NCBI GenBank assembly: GCA_900545705.1
Contig: URAK01000002.1
Location: 62,001-126,000 of the forward strand
Direction of reading: 5' to 3'
Origin: an uncultured Opitutales bacterium
Lineage (GTDB): Bacteria; Verrucomicrobiota; Verrucomicrobiia; Opitutales; Intestinicryptomonadaceae
DNA length: 64,000 nt
The notes under the pieces were generated by a model. The model had not been told where the DNA came from and made no database searches. It saw only the letters and a program-made list of their open reading frames with translations. Shown one piece after another: positions 8,327 through 17,580 of this stretch. A program made the translations under genes and the position numbers. The first letter of the stretch is position 1; the number at the start of each line of letters is the position of its first letter.

Positions 8327-9316
8327 CTATTTTATGTATCTGCGGAGAGTCTTGTGGTACTGGTATACGGCGGAGGCAACCGCCTCGGCTACTTTCTGGC
8401 GATATGCCGCCGAGCCCAAGTTCCGAGCCTCGGTCGAATTTGTAATAAACCCGCATTCTACGAGCGCGCCCGGCATTTTTAAATCCCTCAACACTGCAAA
8501 ACGCGCGCGTTTCACGCCTCTGTCAGGCATTCTCGTCGCAGCGGACAGCGAGCGCTGGATATAGTACGCCAACAGCTGGTTCCATCCGTCGTTGTCATTG
8601 CCTGGATATTCCGTTGAATCGGAGCGAGACAGCTTGGAGCTCGATGTCGACGGCGCCCAGCGCGGCGTAATCGCAAACGTTTCTATTCCGGACACAGATG
8701 CGTTTGCCGCAGCATTGCAATGAATGCTCAAAAACATATTCGCCCGCTGGCTGTTCGCCTTTTGCGGCCTGTCGGACAATTCCTTAAACTCGTCTCTTGT
8801 TCGCGTATAGGAAACATCGTAACCGTTCTTTTTCAATTCGCGACCAAGCCGCATTGCGATATCGAGAACGACTGCTTTTTCTTTTAAGCCGTACCGCTTA
8901 TTCATGGCGCCGTTATCCTTACCGCCGTGGCCCGCGTCTATTACGATTCGGAAGAGATTTTTCGGCTTTTCATTTTTCTGCGGGAAAACTATCGGGATTA
9001 TAGTCTTAACATAATCGCGCTTCGCAATGTAAAGGTTGGCCCCTTTTCCAGCTATCGGGAAACACAACCAGACGTTTGTTCCGTTAAGCGACATAGAGCG
9101 GCTGTGCAGCTCAAAGTCGAAGCGCGAGTACTTGCTGAAAACGCTCTGTCTCTTGCCGTCTTTTGATATGCGCGTATATTTCATTCCGCATAGCGCGGCA
9201 AGCTGCGGAATTGAAATATAATCGACCCCTTTGAATTCGACAGCACAAACAGCGTTCGCCGCCGCAACCGAAGCGAATAAGCCGAGTAAAAATTCACGCC
9301 GCGATATACAGAGCAT
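8327..9316 (-). CDS. N-acetylmuramoyl-L-alanine amidase (Amidase_3), Tat-exported
   Basis: Periplasmic zinc amidase that cuts the bond between N-acetylmuramic acid and L-alanine in peptidoglycan, used for daughter-cell separation or wall turnover. The 329-residue protein starts with a twin-arginine type signal (SRREFLLG, then a hydrophobic stretch ending near residue 25), as in E. coli AmiA and AmiC. The catalytic domain spans about residues 124-325, with IDAGHGGKDNGA (zinc His at 130), LSIHCNA and VECGFITN carrying the other conserved residues. An AGGG ribosome site precedes the ATG. It lies 11 bases after infC, so the two are co-transcribed. Confidence 0.93.
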   Translation of the reverse strand: MLCISRREFLLGLFASVAAANAVCAVEFKGVDYISIPQLAALCGMKYTRISKDGKRQSVFSKYSRFDFELHSRSMSLNGTNVWLCFPIAGKGANLYIAKRDYVKTIIPIVFPQKNEKPKNLFRIVIDAGHGGKDNGAMNKRYGLKEKAVVLDIAMRLGRELKKNGYDVSYTRTRDEFKELSDRPQKANSQRANMFLSIHCNAAANASVSGIETFAITPRWAPSTSSSKLSRSDSTEYPGNDNDGWNQLLAYYIQRSLSAATRMPDRGVKRARFAVLRDLKMPGALVECGFITNSTEARNLGSAAYRQKVAEAVASAVYQYHKTLRRYIK

Positions 9317-9327
9317 TTCGCCCTTCC

Positions 9328-9951
9328 CTAATCATTTTCAGGCTCCGCTTCTTCGGCGTCGCTTTCAACAGAATATTTTAATTTTCGCTGTTTGGCTGGC
9401 AGCGGTGACATCGAAAGGCTTATGTTTCTGCCCGCGAGCTTCGGCTCGGAATCGGCAGTTCCAACATGCGAGAGCTCGGAAACAGCCCTGTTGACAGCCT
9501 CGAACCCCTTGTCCTTGTACTCCATCTCGCGTCCGCGCATCATGAGCGTAATTTTAAGCTTGTTGCCTGCATATAAAAATTTCTCGGCAGCGCGGATTTT
9601 TGTCATAAAGTCGTTCTGTTCAATCATTGGACGGAGCTTTATCTCCTTGACCTTTATGGTTGCCGACTTATGCGACTTCTGCTTCTTGGATTCCTCGTAC
9701 ATATATTTTCCGTAGTCGAGGATTCTGCATACCGGCGGATCGGCAGTAGGGGAAACTTCAAGCAAGTCGAGCCTGTTGCGCCTAGCAATCGACAGAGCCT
9801 CCTGAGGAGTCATTATGCCGAGCTGCTTACCGTCTGGGCCGATGACCCTGATTTTTGGCGCCCTAATCCTTTCGTTCTTTCTCGGGCCGAAGGTTTTTCC
9901 TTTATTGTAGTACGGCCTATCACCGCCGTTGTAGGGTCTGTTTGGTGTCAT
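9328..9951 (-). CDS. infC: Translation initiation factor IF-3
   Basis: Binds the 30S subunit, prevents premature 50S joining and checks start codon and initiator tRNA. The 207-residue protein has a short basic leader, then the N-domain (RAPKIRVIGPDGKQLG, EALSIARRNRLDLLEVSPTADPPVCRILDYGKY), a lysine-rich linker and the C-domain (VKEIKLRP, HDFxxK-like NDFMTKIRAA, VTMMRGREM-like). The last twenty residues form an acidic extension (SDAEEAEPEND) beyond the usual end. It starts with a normal ATG, not the rare AUU used by E. coli. No rpmI or rplT follows; the next gene is an amidase, which is an unusual neighbour. Confidence 0.95.
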   Translation of the reverse strand: MTPNRPYNGGDRPYYNKGKTFGPRKNERIRAPKIRVIGPDGKQLGIMTPQEALSIARRNRLDLLEVSPTADPPVCRILDYGKYMYEESKKQKSHKSATIKVKEIKLRPMIEQNDFMTKIRAAEKFLYAGNKLKITLMMRGREMEYKDKGFEAVNRAVSELSHVGTADSEPKLAGRNISLSMSPLPAKQRKLKYSVESDAEEAEPEND

Positions 9952-10024
9952 TAATTTTTTGCAGTTTTGTTGGTAGTTCTTGCCTTCATATAAAAGACGG
10001 TATTAAAAAAACTTCAATAATTTT

Positions 10025-11311
10025 TTAACGCGTTTGATATTCCGCGTCTTTCAACCTTTCCACTCGCGCGCCGAGCGATGCGAGCTTCTCGTCGATTTTC
10101 TCATATCCCCTGTCGATATGGTACACGCGGTGGATTAGTGTCTCTCCCGACGCCGCAAGAGCCGCGATTACAAGCGCCGCCGACGCGCGCAAGTCGGAAG
10201 CCATTACGGGGGCTCCGGAAAGCTTCGTTCCGCCGCTTATTATCGCGCTCGGGCCTTCGCGGGCTATGTTCGCGCCCATTCGCGCAAGTTCTGGAACATG
10301 CATAAACCGCTCCGGATAAATCCTCTCCGTTATTATGGATATTCCGTCAGCTTGGGTCATGAGTGCGCAGAGCTGCGCCTGCAAATCCGTCGGCAGCCCC
10401 GGGTATGGAAGCGTAATGGCTTCAATCGGCCGCAGTTTCAAGTCGGAGGCGTCAACGTATATGGACGACGGAGATTTAGCCTTTACAGGGCACTCCGCGC
10501 GCTCGAGCACATCGAGGAAAGAGCCGAGATATTTTTTTTGGGCGTCCCTAATTAGCACTTTTCCGCGCGAGGCAAGCGCCGCTGTTATCCAGGTTCCGGC
10601 CTCGATTCTGTCCGGCATTACCGAGTGCGTCGCGCCGCAAAGCCGCGGGACTCCAGTAATTGAAATTGTAGGCGACCCTGCCCCTTCTATAATTGCGCCC
10701 ATTTTCTCGAGCATTGCGCAAAGGTCAGCAATTTCCGGTTCGCATGCGGCGTTTTCGATAACCGTAGTTCCCGGGATTGATACCGCCGCCATTACAATAT
10801 TCGCAGTTCCCGTTACGGTGCTTCCAAACCTGCCGCCAAGGTAAACCTGCGCCCCCCTCATTTTACGTGCGTCAACGCAAATATAGCCGCGTTCGATTTC
10901 CACCTTCGCCCCGAGCGCCCTCATGCCCTTTATATGCAAGTCGACCGGGCGCGCTCCGATTACGCACCCTCCTGGAAGCGACACTTCCGCCTTTTTCATG
11001 CGTGCAGAGAGAGGGCCGAGCAAACATATGCTCGCGCGCATTTTGCGCACGAGCTCGTATGGGGCTATGTGCGACAGATTCTTTGCGCATATTTCCCAGA
11101 CACCCTCCGAAGGGTTTGAAACCTCGGCGCCAACGGCTCTTACGATATCCGCCATAAAGCGTACATCGCTTAAATTCGGCACGTTTTTTAAGACACATTT
11201 TTCGTCAGTGAGCAGAGCCGCCGCGAACATCGGCAGGCATGCATTTTTTGCGCCGGAAACTCTGACTTCCCCGGAGAGCGGCGTTGCGCCTTTTATTAAA
11301 AGTGAATCCAT
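10025..11311 (-). CDS. murA: UDP-N-acetylglucosamine 1-carboxyvinyltransferase
   Basis: First committed step of peptidoglycan synthesis: transfers enolpyruvate from phosphoenolpyruvate to UDP-GlcNAc in the cytoplasm. The 428-residue protein carries the substrate motif SGAKNACLPM near residue 20, the RASICLLGPL segment, and the active-site loop SLPGGCVIGARPVDLH. The loop keeps the cysteine that fosfomycin alkylates, so sensitivity to that drug is expected. I chose the ATG at 11311 because AGGGG sits just upstream and the family N-terminus begins there; a TTG 27 bases earlier is also in frame but less likely. It is followed by infC after about 70 bases. Confidence 0.96.
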   Translation of the reverse strand: MDSLLIKGATPLSGEVRVSGAKNACLPMFAAALLTDEKCVLKNVPNLSDVRFMADIVRAVGAEVSNPSEGVWEICAKNLSHIAPYELVRKMRASICLLGPLSARMKKAEVSLPGGCVIGARPVDLHIKGMRALGAKVEIERGYICVDARKMRGAQVYLGGRFGSTVTGTANIVMAAVSIPGTTVIENAACEPEIADLCAMLEKMGAIIEGAGSPTISITGVPRLCGATHSVMPDRIEAGTWITAALASRGKVLIRDAQKKYLGSFLDVLERAECPVKAKSPSSIYVDASDLKLRPIEAITLPYPGLPTDLQAQLCALMTQADGISIITERIYPERFMHVPELARMGANIAREGPSAIISGGTKLSGAPVMASDLRASAALVIAALAASGETLIHRVYHIDRGYEKIDEKLASLGARVERLKDAEYQTR

Positions 11312-11407
11312 AGCCCCTGAAAAATTACTTCGCGGCAAAAATTTCCCGCATTATTGCCAAGAGTACTTCCCCGTATTTTTTTTTCAAGAGCTAAGGCTAA
11401 TTAGCGC

Positions 11408-11439
11408 AAAAAAAAACGCGCGGAGAAAAAATCCGCGCG
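11408..11439 (-). terminator. Intrinsic terminator after the charged repetitive protein
   Basis: On the minus strand CGCGCGGA and TCCGCGCG (11417-11424 and 11432-11439 on the plus strand) form an eight-pair stem followed by nine T residues, seen as A at 11408-11416. Confidence 0.88.
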
Positions 11440-11464
11440 CTCAAAATGATGGTCAAAGGCAAAA

Positions 11465-12265
11465 CTAACCCTCGCGGGATCCGCGGTTGTCGCGGTTATG
11501 TCTTCCGCCCTGGCGCCTGTCGGAATCGTGCCTGCGCTTAAAGTCGCCATTTCTGCGGTCCTTGTTGTACGGGCGCTTCTCTCCGCCGTGGCGTCTTCCC
11601 TTGAAATCGCCGTTTCTGCGGTCCTTGTGAAACTTCTTTTTTCCATGGTCGGGCTTCTTTCCAAAAATAGATGCTATTGCATTCTTTATTCTGGAGAACA
11701 GCGACAAAGACGGGCAATCCATTTTTGAGGAATACGACACCACACCGTCGTCGCGCGGCGACTTGTCGTTGGAGAACTTCGGGCGCTTGTCGGTAAGCGG
11801 AACTTCCACCGCGCGGGGAGTGAATTTCTTAGACTCAAAAAACGGGCCCTCGGGAGTTTTTTCCGCAGCCGGAACTTCCTCTTCGCCAGCTTCGCTCTTT
11901 TGGGAGGGCTGCTCCGCGCCTGCGGCTTCCGGAGCCTCCGCCGGAGCTTCCTCGCGGCGCCTGCGGCGGAATTTTTCGCCTTCATCGCCGGAGTTTTTTC
12001 CCTTGTCCGAACCGTACCCGGAAACGTTGGAGCCGCTCAATTTTTCCTTGAAGTTGGATATGTCCTCAACTTCCCCGCAAGATTCCATCACTGGGGCGGA
12101 TTTTAGAGAGGAAGAGCGCACTCCGGTTTTATTTCTGCCGTTTTTGCGCGGGCGGTATTCCTGTTTTTTTTGTTCCTGGGCTTCGCAAGCCTGCTCTACT
12201 TGCTCTTTTGAGACTTCTTCAACGGGGGCGGCGTTTTGTCCGTCCCTATTATTTTCTTCTTCCAT
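11465..12265 (-). CDS. Charged, low-complexity protein with basic RNA-binding-like tail
   Basis: I do not recognise a family. The 266-residue protein is almost entirely disordered in character: an acidic/Gln-rich N-terminus, Glu/Ala/Pro-rich middle (EEAPAEAPEAAGAEQ), a short amphipathic stretch SLFSRIKNAIASIFGKK near residue 190, and a strongly basic C-terminal third with a repeated unit KDRRNGDFK(G/R)RR seen twice, then RG/RGG-like DRRQGGRHNRDNRGSREG. Such tails often bind RNA or nucleic acid in cold-shock helicases and PVC proteins of unknown role (inference). It has its own terminator and is transcribed toward murA. Coding is supported by length, the duplicated unit and absence of a competing frame. 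Confidence 0.7.
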   Translation of the reverse strand: MEEENNRDGQNAAPVEEVSKEQVEQACEAQEQKKQEYRPRKNGRNKTGVRSSSLKSAPVMESCGEVEDISNFKEKLSGSNVSGYGSDKGKNSGDEGEKFRRRRREEAPAEAPEAAGAEQPSQKSEAGEEEVPAAEKTPEGPFFESKKFTPRAVEVPLTDKRPKFSNDKSPRDDGVVSYSSKMDCPSLSLFSRIKNAIASIFGKKPDHGKKKFHKDRRNGDFKGRRHGGEKRPYNKDRRNGDFKRRHDSDRRQGGRHNRDNRGSREG

Positions 12266-12559
12266 GATATTTTAGCGTATCTTTTTGTTTTCGGTATGGG
12301 CGTTTTGCGGGACTAACTTAGCGCGTGCGAGCCTGATTCCAATATTGCCGCAAAAGCCTATTTTACTATGCCATTCGGATTCGGGTGTGGAGAATATTTG
12401 AATATAAAAAACCCCGCGCAAAAAATCGTTTGCGCCTGACCGAAATAGAATGTCGGAAGTAAAATAGAGCAGAAAACCACTTCCCTTGCAATAATTTTTT
12501 GCGCATGGCAAATTCAAAAAAGCTGGACGCGCGCGGCAAATTTTTAAGATAATCGGCGC

Positions 12560-13165
12560 ATGCAAATCGAACAGGTTATAAAAAAATTCAATTCAAAAGG
12601 TTTTAGGGCTTTTTATTTTAAAAACGCCGACGAAGCAAAGGCATTTATCGGCGAAACGATAGGAAGCGGCTCAACAATCGGCATGGGCGGCTCAGTCACA
12701 ATATCAGAACTTGGTCTGTACGATTTTCTGTCGGCAGGCAACAAAGTATATTGGCATGCTGCCGCAAACCGCGACGAAAATACGATGCGCAACGCTGCCG
12801 ACGCCGAATATTACATTTCGAGCGCAAACGCCCTGAGCGCCGACGGAGAGATAATAAATATAGACGGCAGGGGCAACCGCGTGGCATCTACAATATACGG
12901 GCCGAACCGCAAAGCCGTATTTATAGTATGCGGTGAAAACAAATTGGAGGAAAACCTCGAAAAGGCCGTCTGGCGCGCGAAAAATATCGCAGCCCCCCTA
13001 AACGCCAAGAGGCTCGGCCGCAAGACGCCCTGCGCGATAAAAGGCGATAAATGCTACAACTGCGAAAGCCCGGACAAAATCTGCTGCGTGACCACAATTA
13101 TGACAAACCCCACGTTCAGCAACCCATGCTACGTTATAATCATAGCCGGTTCGTATGGATATTAG
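12560..13165 (+). CDS. LUD-domain protein (LutC/YkgG type)
   Basis: A 201-residue protein of the LUD family, whose best-known members (LutB and LutC) take part in oxidation of L-lactate through an iron-sulfur complex. The N-terminal part has the family's GSTIGMGGSVTISELGLYDF segment (about residues 36-55) and the C-terminal part the typical TPCAIKGDKCYNC and KICC cysteines. No LutA or LutB is present nearby, so a role in lactate use is uncertain; single LUD proteins of this type are common in anaerobes. It is divergent from the neighbouring charged protein and ends before a strong terminator. Confidence 0.83.
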   Translation: MQIEQVIKKFNSKGFRAFYFKNADEAKAFIGETIGSGSTIGMGGSVTISELGLYDFLSAGNKVYWHAAANRDENTMRNAADAEYYISSANALSADGEIINIDGRGNRVASTIYGPNRKAVFIVCGENKLEENLEKAVWRAKNIAAPLNAKRLGRKTPCAIKGDKCYNCESPDKICCVTTIMTNPTFSNPCYVIIIAGSYGY

Positions 13166-13258
13166 GGAGCGCCTTGCGCCGTACTGCGTGACAGCGGCTC
13201 AGCCATATTGCGAAAATTTTAAATATAAGCCGATAATTGGCTCGAATTTTTTGGGGAT

Positions 13259-13301
13259 AAACTCCGCATGCGCAAATGCGCGCGGAGTTTTTGTTTTTTT
13301 T
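13259..13301 (+). terminator. Intrinsic terminator after the LUD gene
   Basis: AAACTCCGC (13259-13267) pairs with GCGGAGTTT (13282-13290), followed by a T-rich tract to 13301. The loop itself contains a second small inverted repeat, ATGCGC...GCGC. The remaining 290 bases before the cyclase gene hold no recognised feature. Confidence 0.85.
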
Positions 13302-13595
13302 GCGTTTTTTCGATTGGCATTATTTAGGGCTCATAAGGCAATTTTTTGCTGCGCGGCGGCGGAAACGGCACTTTACGGTTTTGGAAACATTGCAAATTCC
13401 GATTTTTATAATTGCAAAAACTAAGAAAATCACCGCGCGAAATTTACGGCAAAATCTAGGCGGATTTCAACAGGCTTTGGCAGGGAGAAAAAACTAGGCA
13501 TTTTTTTGAGCAACTGCTCTTTTTTTTCACAAAAAGCGAATTATTTGGTTGACCGTTTCGGGATTGTTTGCGAAACGTTAAGAAACTATTTCATA

Positions 13596-15638
13596 ATGCA
13601 GAAGGAAAAAATAGATACCCCCAAGGATCAGGACAAAAAAATAGGATCCATGCGCGACACAATAAAGAAGGCGATAGACTGGATAAAGCCCCGCCAAAGC
13701 CCTGACGGCATGTGGTGCGCCCCGCTCGAAACAAACTGCTGCATGGAGGCGCAATGGATATTGGCAATGCACTTTATAGACTTCGACGATCCTAAGAAGC
13801 CGAAAGTCATACAATATATTCTCGATAGGCAGCGCGAAGACGGCGCGTGGGACGTCTACTACGGTTCCGAACACGGCGACATAAACACCACTTTGGAATG
13901 CTATTTTGCCCTAAGAATCAGCGGCTTCGACCCCGACGATGCAGTTTTGGCGAAAGCGCGCAAATGGCTCATAGAAAATAAGTGGACAGAACGCATACGC
14001 GTATTTACAAAATACTGGCTTGCGCTCTTTGGACAATGGCCGTGGGCGCATACGCCTGTTTTGCCCCCGGAAATAATGTTTTTGCCGAGCTGGTGCCCGT
14101 TCAATATTTACGACTTTGCCGCCTGGGCGAGGGCAACAATGATGCCCATATCAATTTTGACGGTTCGCAGGCCGGTAAAAGAGCTGCCGGAAGACTTGCA
14201 GCTCGACGAACTATTCCCGGAAGGGCGAGATAAGGTTGACTACCGCCTGCCGCGCAAGAACGAGAATTTTTTGAGCTGGGAAAATTTCTTCATGAAGCTC
14301 GACCACGCGCTTCACGCCTACAATAGGTCACCGATAAAGCCGTTTAGGGAAAGCGCCATAAAGCTGGTTTTGCAGTGGATGCTTGAACACCAAGATGAAG
14401 ACGGCGCCTGGGGCGGCATTCAACCGCCGTGGATATACGCGATAATCGTAATGCACGTCGAAGGGTTTGCAAAAGACCAAATAAATATGTCGCGCGCGAT
14501 AGACGCCTTCAATCTCCACTGGCAGGTGCCGCGCGGCGAAGGCACAATGTTGCAGGCGAGTGAAAGCCCAATATGGGACACTTTCTTGACGATGATAGCC
14601 TTGATGGACTCCGGCGAAACGCCCGGCACAAGCCCTGAGCTAATAAAGGCATTAGACTACGTTTTGGCGAAGGAAAACAGGTACTACGGCGACTGGTCGG
14701 TAAAAGTCGGCAGGCACATAGAGCCGAGCGGCTGGGCTTTCCAGCGCGCTAATAATTATTACCCCGACATCGACGACGCGGCAATCGCAATATGCGCGCT
14801 AAAACGCATACAGCGCCTCCTGCCGAGGGAGAGCGTCAGGAGCCGCCGCATAGATGCTGCCGTGCGTAGGGCTGTAAATTGGATATTGGAAATGCAGTGC
14901 TCGAACGGCGGCTGGGCTGCGTTTGATAAAGACAATACGCGCGAGTTAGTCACAAAAATCCCGTTCTGCGATTTTGGAGAGGTGCTCGACCCGCCGAGCT
15001 CGGACGTTACAGCGCATGTTGTCGAGGCGCTTGCGCTGTGCGGATTTTCGCGCAACCACCCCGCCATTGAAAAAGCCATAAAATTTATATACGACGAACA
15101 GGAGGACGACGGAAGCTGGTTTGGACGCTGGGGCGTAAACTATGTTTACGGGTGCGGCGCCGTGATTCCCGCGCTTGTTGCGATAGGCGACAACAAGGAA
15201 ACTCCGCGCATAAGGAAGGCCCTCGACTGGCTTGCGTCAAAACAAAATGCAGACGGCGGCTGGGGCGAAAGCATTGCCTCATACATGGAGCCAAAGTACG
15301 CCGGAACCGGCATACCTTCTACGGCGTCCCAAACTGCATGGGCTTTGGGAGCGTTCCTTGCGGTGGGCGACAAGAACTACGATAAGATAATCCAAAAAGC
15401 GTGCGACTTCCTCGTCTCGACACAGAAGGAAGACGGCACTTGGGACGAGCCGTACTATACAGGCACTGGCTTCCCCGGATACGGGCTCGGCGCGAAAGTC
15501 GATTTGCGCAACGGCGCGCCGCTTCCGCAGGGGAAAGAACTCGCAAGAGGCTTTATGCTAAATTATAATTGGTACAGGCATTACTTCCCGCTGACTTCGC
15601 TCGGAAGGGCTGAAAAATATTTTGAAAATAGAAAGTAA
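13596..15638 (+). CDS. shc: Squalene-hopene cyclase
   Basis: Membrane-associated class II triterpene cyclase that folds squalene into hopene, the precursor of membrane-ordering hopanoids. The 680-residue protein holds the protonating acid motif DIDDAA (D391-I-D393-D394) equivalent to DVDD of the Alicyclobacillus enzyme, and at least six QW repeats (QSPDGMW, QREDGAW, QDEDGAW, QCSNGGW, QEDDGSW, QNADGGW, QKEDGTW). The C-terminal GTGFPGY segment is typical. I chose the ATG at 13596; an earlier TTG at 13506 and a later ATG at 13650 (with AGGA upstream) are alternatives. No squalene synthase or hpn genes are adjacent. A terminator follows directly. Confidence 0.94.
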   Translation: MQKEKIDTPKDQDKKIGSMRDTIKKAIDWIKPRQSPDGMWCAPLETNCCMEAQWILAMHFIDFDDPKKPKVIQYILDRQREDGAWDVYYGSEHGDINTTLECYFALRISGFDPDDAVLAKARKWLIENKWTERIRVFTKYWLALFGQWPWAHTPVLPPEIMFLPSWCPFNIYDFAAWARATMMPISILTVRRPVKELPEDLQLDELFPEGRDKVDYRLPRKNENFLSWENFFMKLDHALHAYNRSPIKPFRESAIKLVLQWMLEHQDEDGAWGGIQPPWIYAIIVMHVEGFAKDQINMSRAIDAFNLHWQVPRGEGTMLQASESPIWDTFLTMIALMDSGETPGTSPELIKALDYVLAKENRYYGDWSVKVGRHIEPSGWAFQRANNYYPDIDDAAIAICALKRIQRLLPRESVRSRRIDAAVRRAVNWILEMQCSNGGWAAFDKDNTRELVTKIPFCDFGEVLDPPSSDVTAHVVEALALCGFSRNHPAIEKAIKFIYDEQEDDGSWFGRWGVNYVYGCGAVIPALVAIGDNKETPRIRKALDWLASKQNADGGWGESIASYMEPKYAGTGIPSTASQTAWALGAFLAVGDKNYDKIIQKACDFLVSTQKEDGTWDEPYYTGTGFPGYGLGAKVDLRNGAPLPQGKELARGFMLNYNWYRHYFPLTSLGRAEKYFENRK

Positions 15639-15640
15639 AA

Positions 15641-15668
15641 AAAGCCGCTTTTTAAGCGGCTTTTTTTT
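15641..15668. terminator. Bidirectional terminator after the cyclase gene
   Basis: AAGCCGCTT (15642-15650) pairs with AAGCGGCTT (15654-15662). A residues precede and T residues follow the stem, so it can stop transcription from both sides, serving the cyclase gene and possibly the converging TPR gene. Confidence 0.88.
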
Positions 15669-16084
15669 ATTTCTGAGCGCGGATAAAAAAAATTTTTTTA
15701 GATTTTCAATCCACATAGGCATACTGCAAAATGAGCTGATTTGAATAATTGTGCAACGGCCTAAAATCCGTGCCTAAATAATTAGGCATATTGCTTTTTT
15801 ATCTTTGGAATCAGTGTATCATAGCAAACAATTTTTTGCGCGGCCTAATGCAATCTCCGGTCGAACAGCGCAGATAAAAAATTTTAAGCCATAGCACGGC
15901 TAAAATCTAATAGTAAAATTCAATAGCGCAACTGTATACCTTTTATAATTTATCCCGATTGAGAACAGTGAGTGCCCAAGCTATAAAAATCCGCACCCCG
16001 CAAAAAGCAGGAGCGTATTGCAAAAAATAGCCGCAGCGGGATTTGCCCGCGCGGCCATAATCTAAATAAATTGCAAGGCGATTA
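15669..16084. other. Intergenic region between convergent genes
   Basis: About 415 AT-rich bases between the cyclase terminator and the end of the TPR gene. No open frame with family resemblance, RNA gene or repeat is evident. Confidence 0.6.
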
Positions 16085-17530
16085 TTATTTGCGCTTCGAT
16101 TCGTAATAATCATTAATCTTCTTCGAGACGTCCTTGTAAGAAATATCCGCAGAGTATATTTCCTTGAACTCGTTGAAGGCTTTTTCGGCATCGCCCATTT
16201 TTTCATACGCCGTGGCAAGCTCGTATATGATTTCCTTTTTGGCGTCCGTCATAACTTTTGCTTCTTTCTTGGCAATTTCAAGCTGGTCGACAGCCAAGTC
16301 GTACTTCTTGCCAAGTATAAACGCGCGGCCAAGCCCGAGCAATGACTGTGAGCGAACCTTGGGGTTGCGCTGCGAAAGCTGGAATTGCATAATTGCGTCG
16401 TCGAGCTTTCCGTCCTCAAACAGCAGCTGCCCGTATATATAGCGATAGTTGAAGTCGTTGGGGTAGCGCTCGACCATAAGTTTTGCATTTTCCAGCTTAT
16501 AGTCGTGCTCTTTCTTAGAGAGCTCATCAAGTTCGGCCTTTTTCTGGGCATCATTCGGATTTGCTTCAAGCTCTTTTTTGAGCGCTTCAATCTTCGCCTC
16601 CATTTCGGCGACGATAAAGTCGTGTTCCCATTTTTCGAGGGTGGTGTCGCCCTTGCCGAGCGGCTGCTGGCGCGCCTGTCTAACGTATTCGAGAGCCTCA
16701 GAAAAACGGTGTAGAGTGCGCAAATTCGCGCAAATATCGCGGTAAAGATTGATATTTTCGGGGTCGGTTTTAATTTGCTCTTTAAGTCTGTCGACAATCC
16801 TTTCGAGAGTGGCTTCGTCGCTGACAAGGCTCGATGCATTTTCGAGATCCGCCGTTTCGCTTGCGTCTTTGAGTTTGTCGCGGAAGTCTCCGCCCTCTTT
16901 TTCCCAGTTGCCCTTGTTCATGGTCTTTATGACCGAAGCGCTCCTTGCAAGAGCCTGGGCTTCGCCATTAGCGGGGCTGCGGCGCAAAATCTGATCGCAT
17001 ATCTGAGAAGCTTCGTCGGGCTGCTTATTCTTTACGTACGCATCTGCAAGCGCGAGGAGATTTTTGTCGTTTTTAGGCTGGAACTGCGCAATCGCAAGAT
17101 ACGCGGAAGCCGCTGTTCCCCAATATGAGAGAGATTTTGCCGCATCCGCGAGTGCGTTCAGCGCATATGCGCACTGCGGGCATTGGGAGAGAATTTTTTC
17201 GGCCTCAGTCATAACTTCGAGAGCCTTCCCGCTTTTTATCATAGACGACGATTTTATAAGGAGAATAATTCCTTTAATGTCGCTAGACAATTTCGCGACA
17301 AAGTTTCCCTTTCCGTATTTTCTAAACTGAGCCTGGCGCATAATCTTGCGAACCTCTACGCATGAAGGATATTTCGCAAGGATAGTTGCGCAGATATCGA
17401 CGGTATAGCCGGGATTCTTGTCTATTGATTTCTCTGCGGATTCGAGTTGTTTTATAAAGCGCGGATCCAAATCGTTAATTTGGGTTTCAATTACTTCTTC
17501 CGTAGGTTCTGTAGATGTGGTTTCTGCCAT
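16085..17530 (-). CDS. Tetratricopeptide-repeat protein
   Basis: Cytoplasmic-looking protein of 481 residues without signal peptide or membrane segment. Helical repeats of about 34 residues recur through it, for example PQCAYALNALADAAKSLSYWGTAASAYLAIAQFQP, NDKNLLALADAYVKNKQPDEASQICDQILRRSP, NINLYRDICANLRTLHRFSEALEYVRQA and, near the end, DAKKEIIYELATAYEKMGDAEKAFNEFKEI (each cited only to mark position). A charged coiled-coil-like stretch (EMEAKIEALKKELEANPND) sits near residue 310. TPR scaffolds bind partner proteins; the partner here is unknown. It lies about 50 bases after glmM on the same strand. Confidence 0.85.
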   Translation of the reverse strand: MAETTSTEPTEEVIETQINDLDPRFIKQLESAEKSIDKNPGYTVDICATILAKYPSCVEVRKIMRQAQFRKYGKGNFVAKLSSDIKGIILLIKSSSMIKSGKALEVMTEAEKILSQCPQCAYALNALADAAKSLSYWGTAASAYLAIAQFQPKNDKNLLALADAYVKNKQPDEASQICDQILRRSPANGEAQALARSASVIKTMNKGNWEKEGGDFRDKLKDASETADLENASSLVSDEATLERIVDRLKEQIKTDPENINLYRDICANLRTLHRFSEALEYVRQARQQPLGKGDTTLEKWEHDFIVAEMEAKIEALKKELEANPNDAQKKAELDELSKKEHDYKLENAKLMVERYPNDFNYRYIYGQLLFEDGKLDDAIMQFQLSQRNPKVRSQSLLGLGRAFILGKKYDLAVDQLEIAKKEAKVMTDAKKEIIYELATAYEKMGDAEKAFNEFKEIYSADISYKDVSKKINDYYESKRK

Positions 17531-17580
17531 AAATAAAGCCTGTTTGTCGTTAAAGCTTATAAATTAAAACGAGTGCGCGT

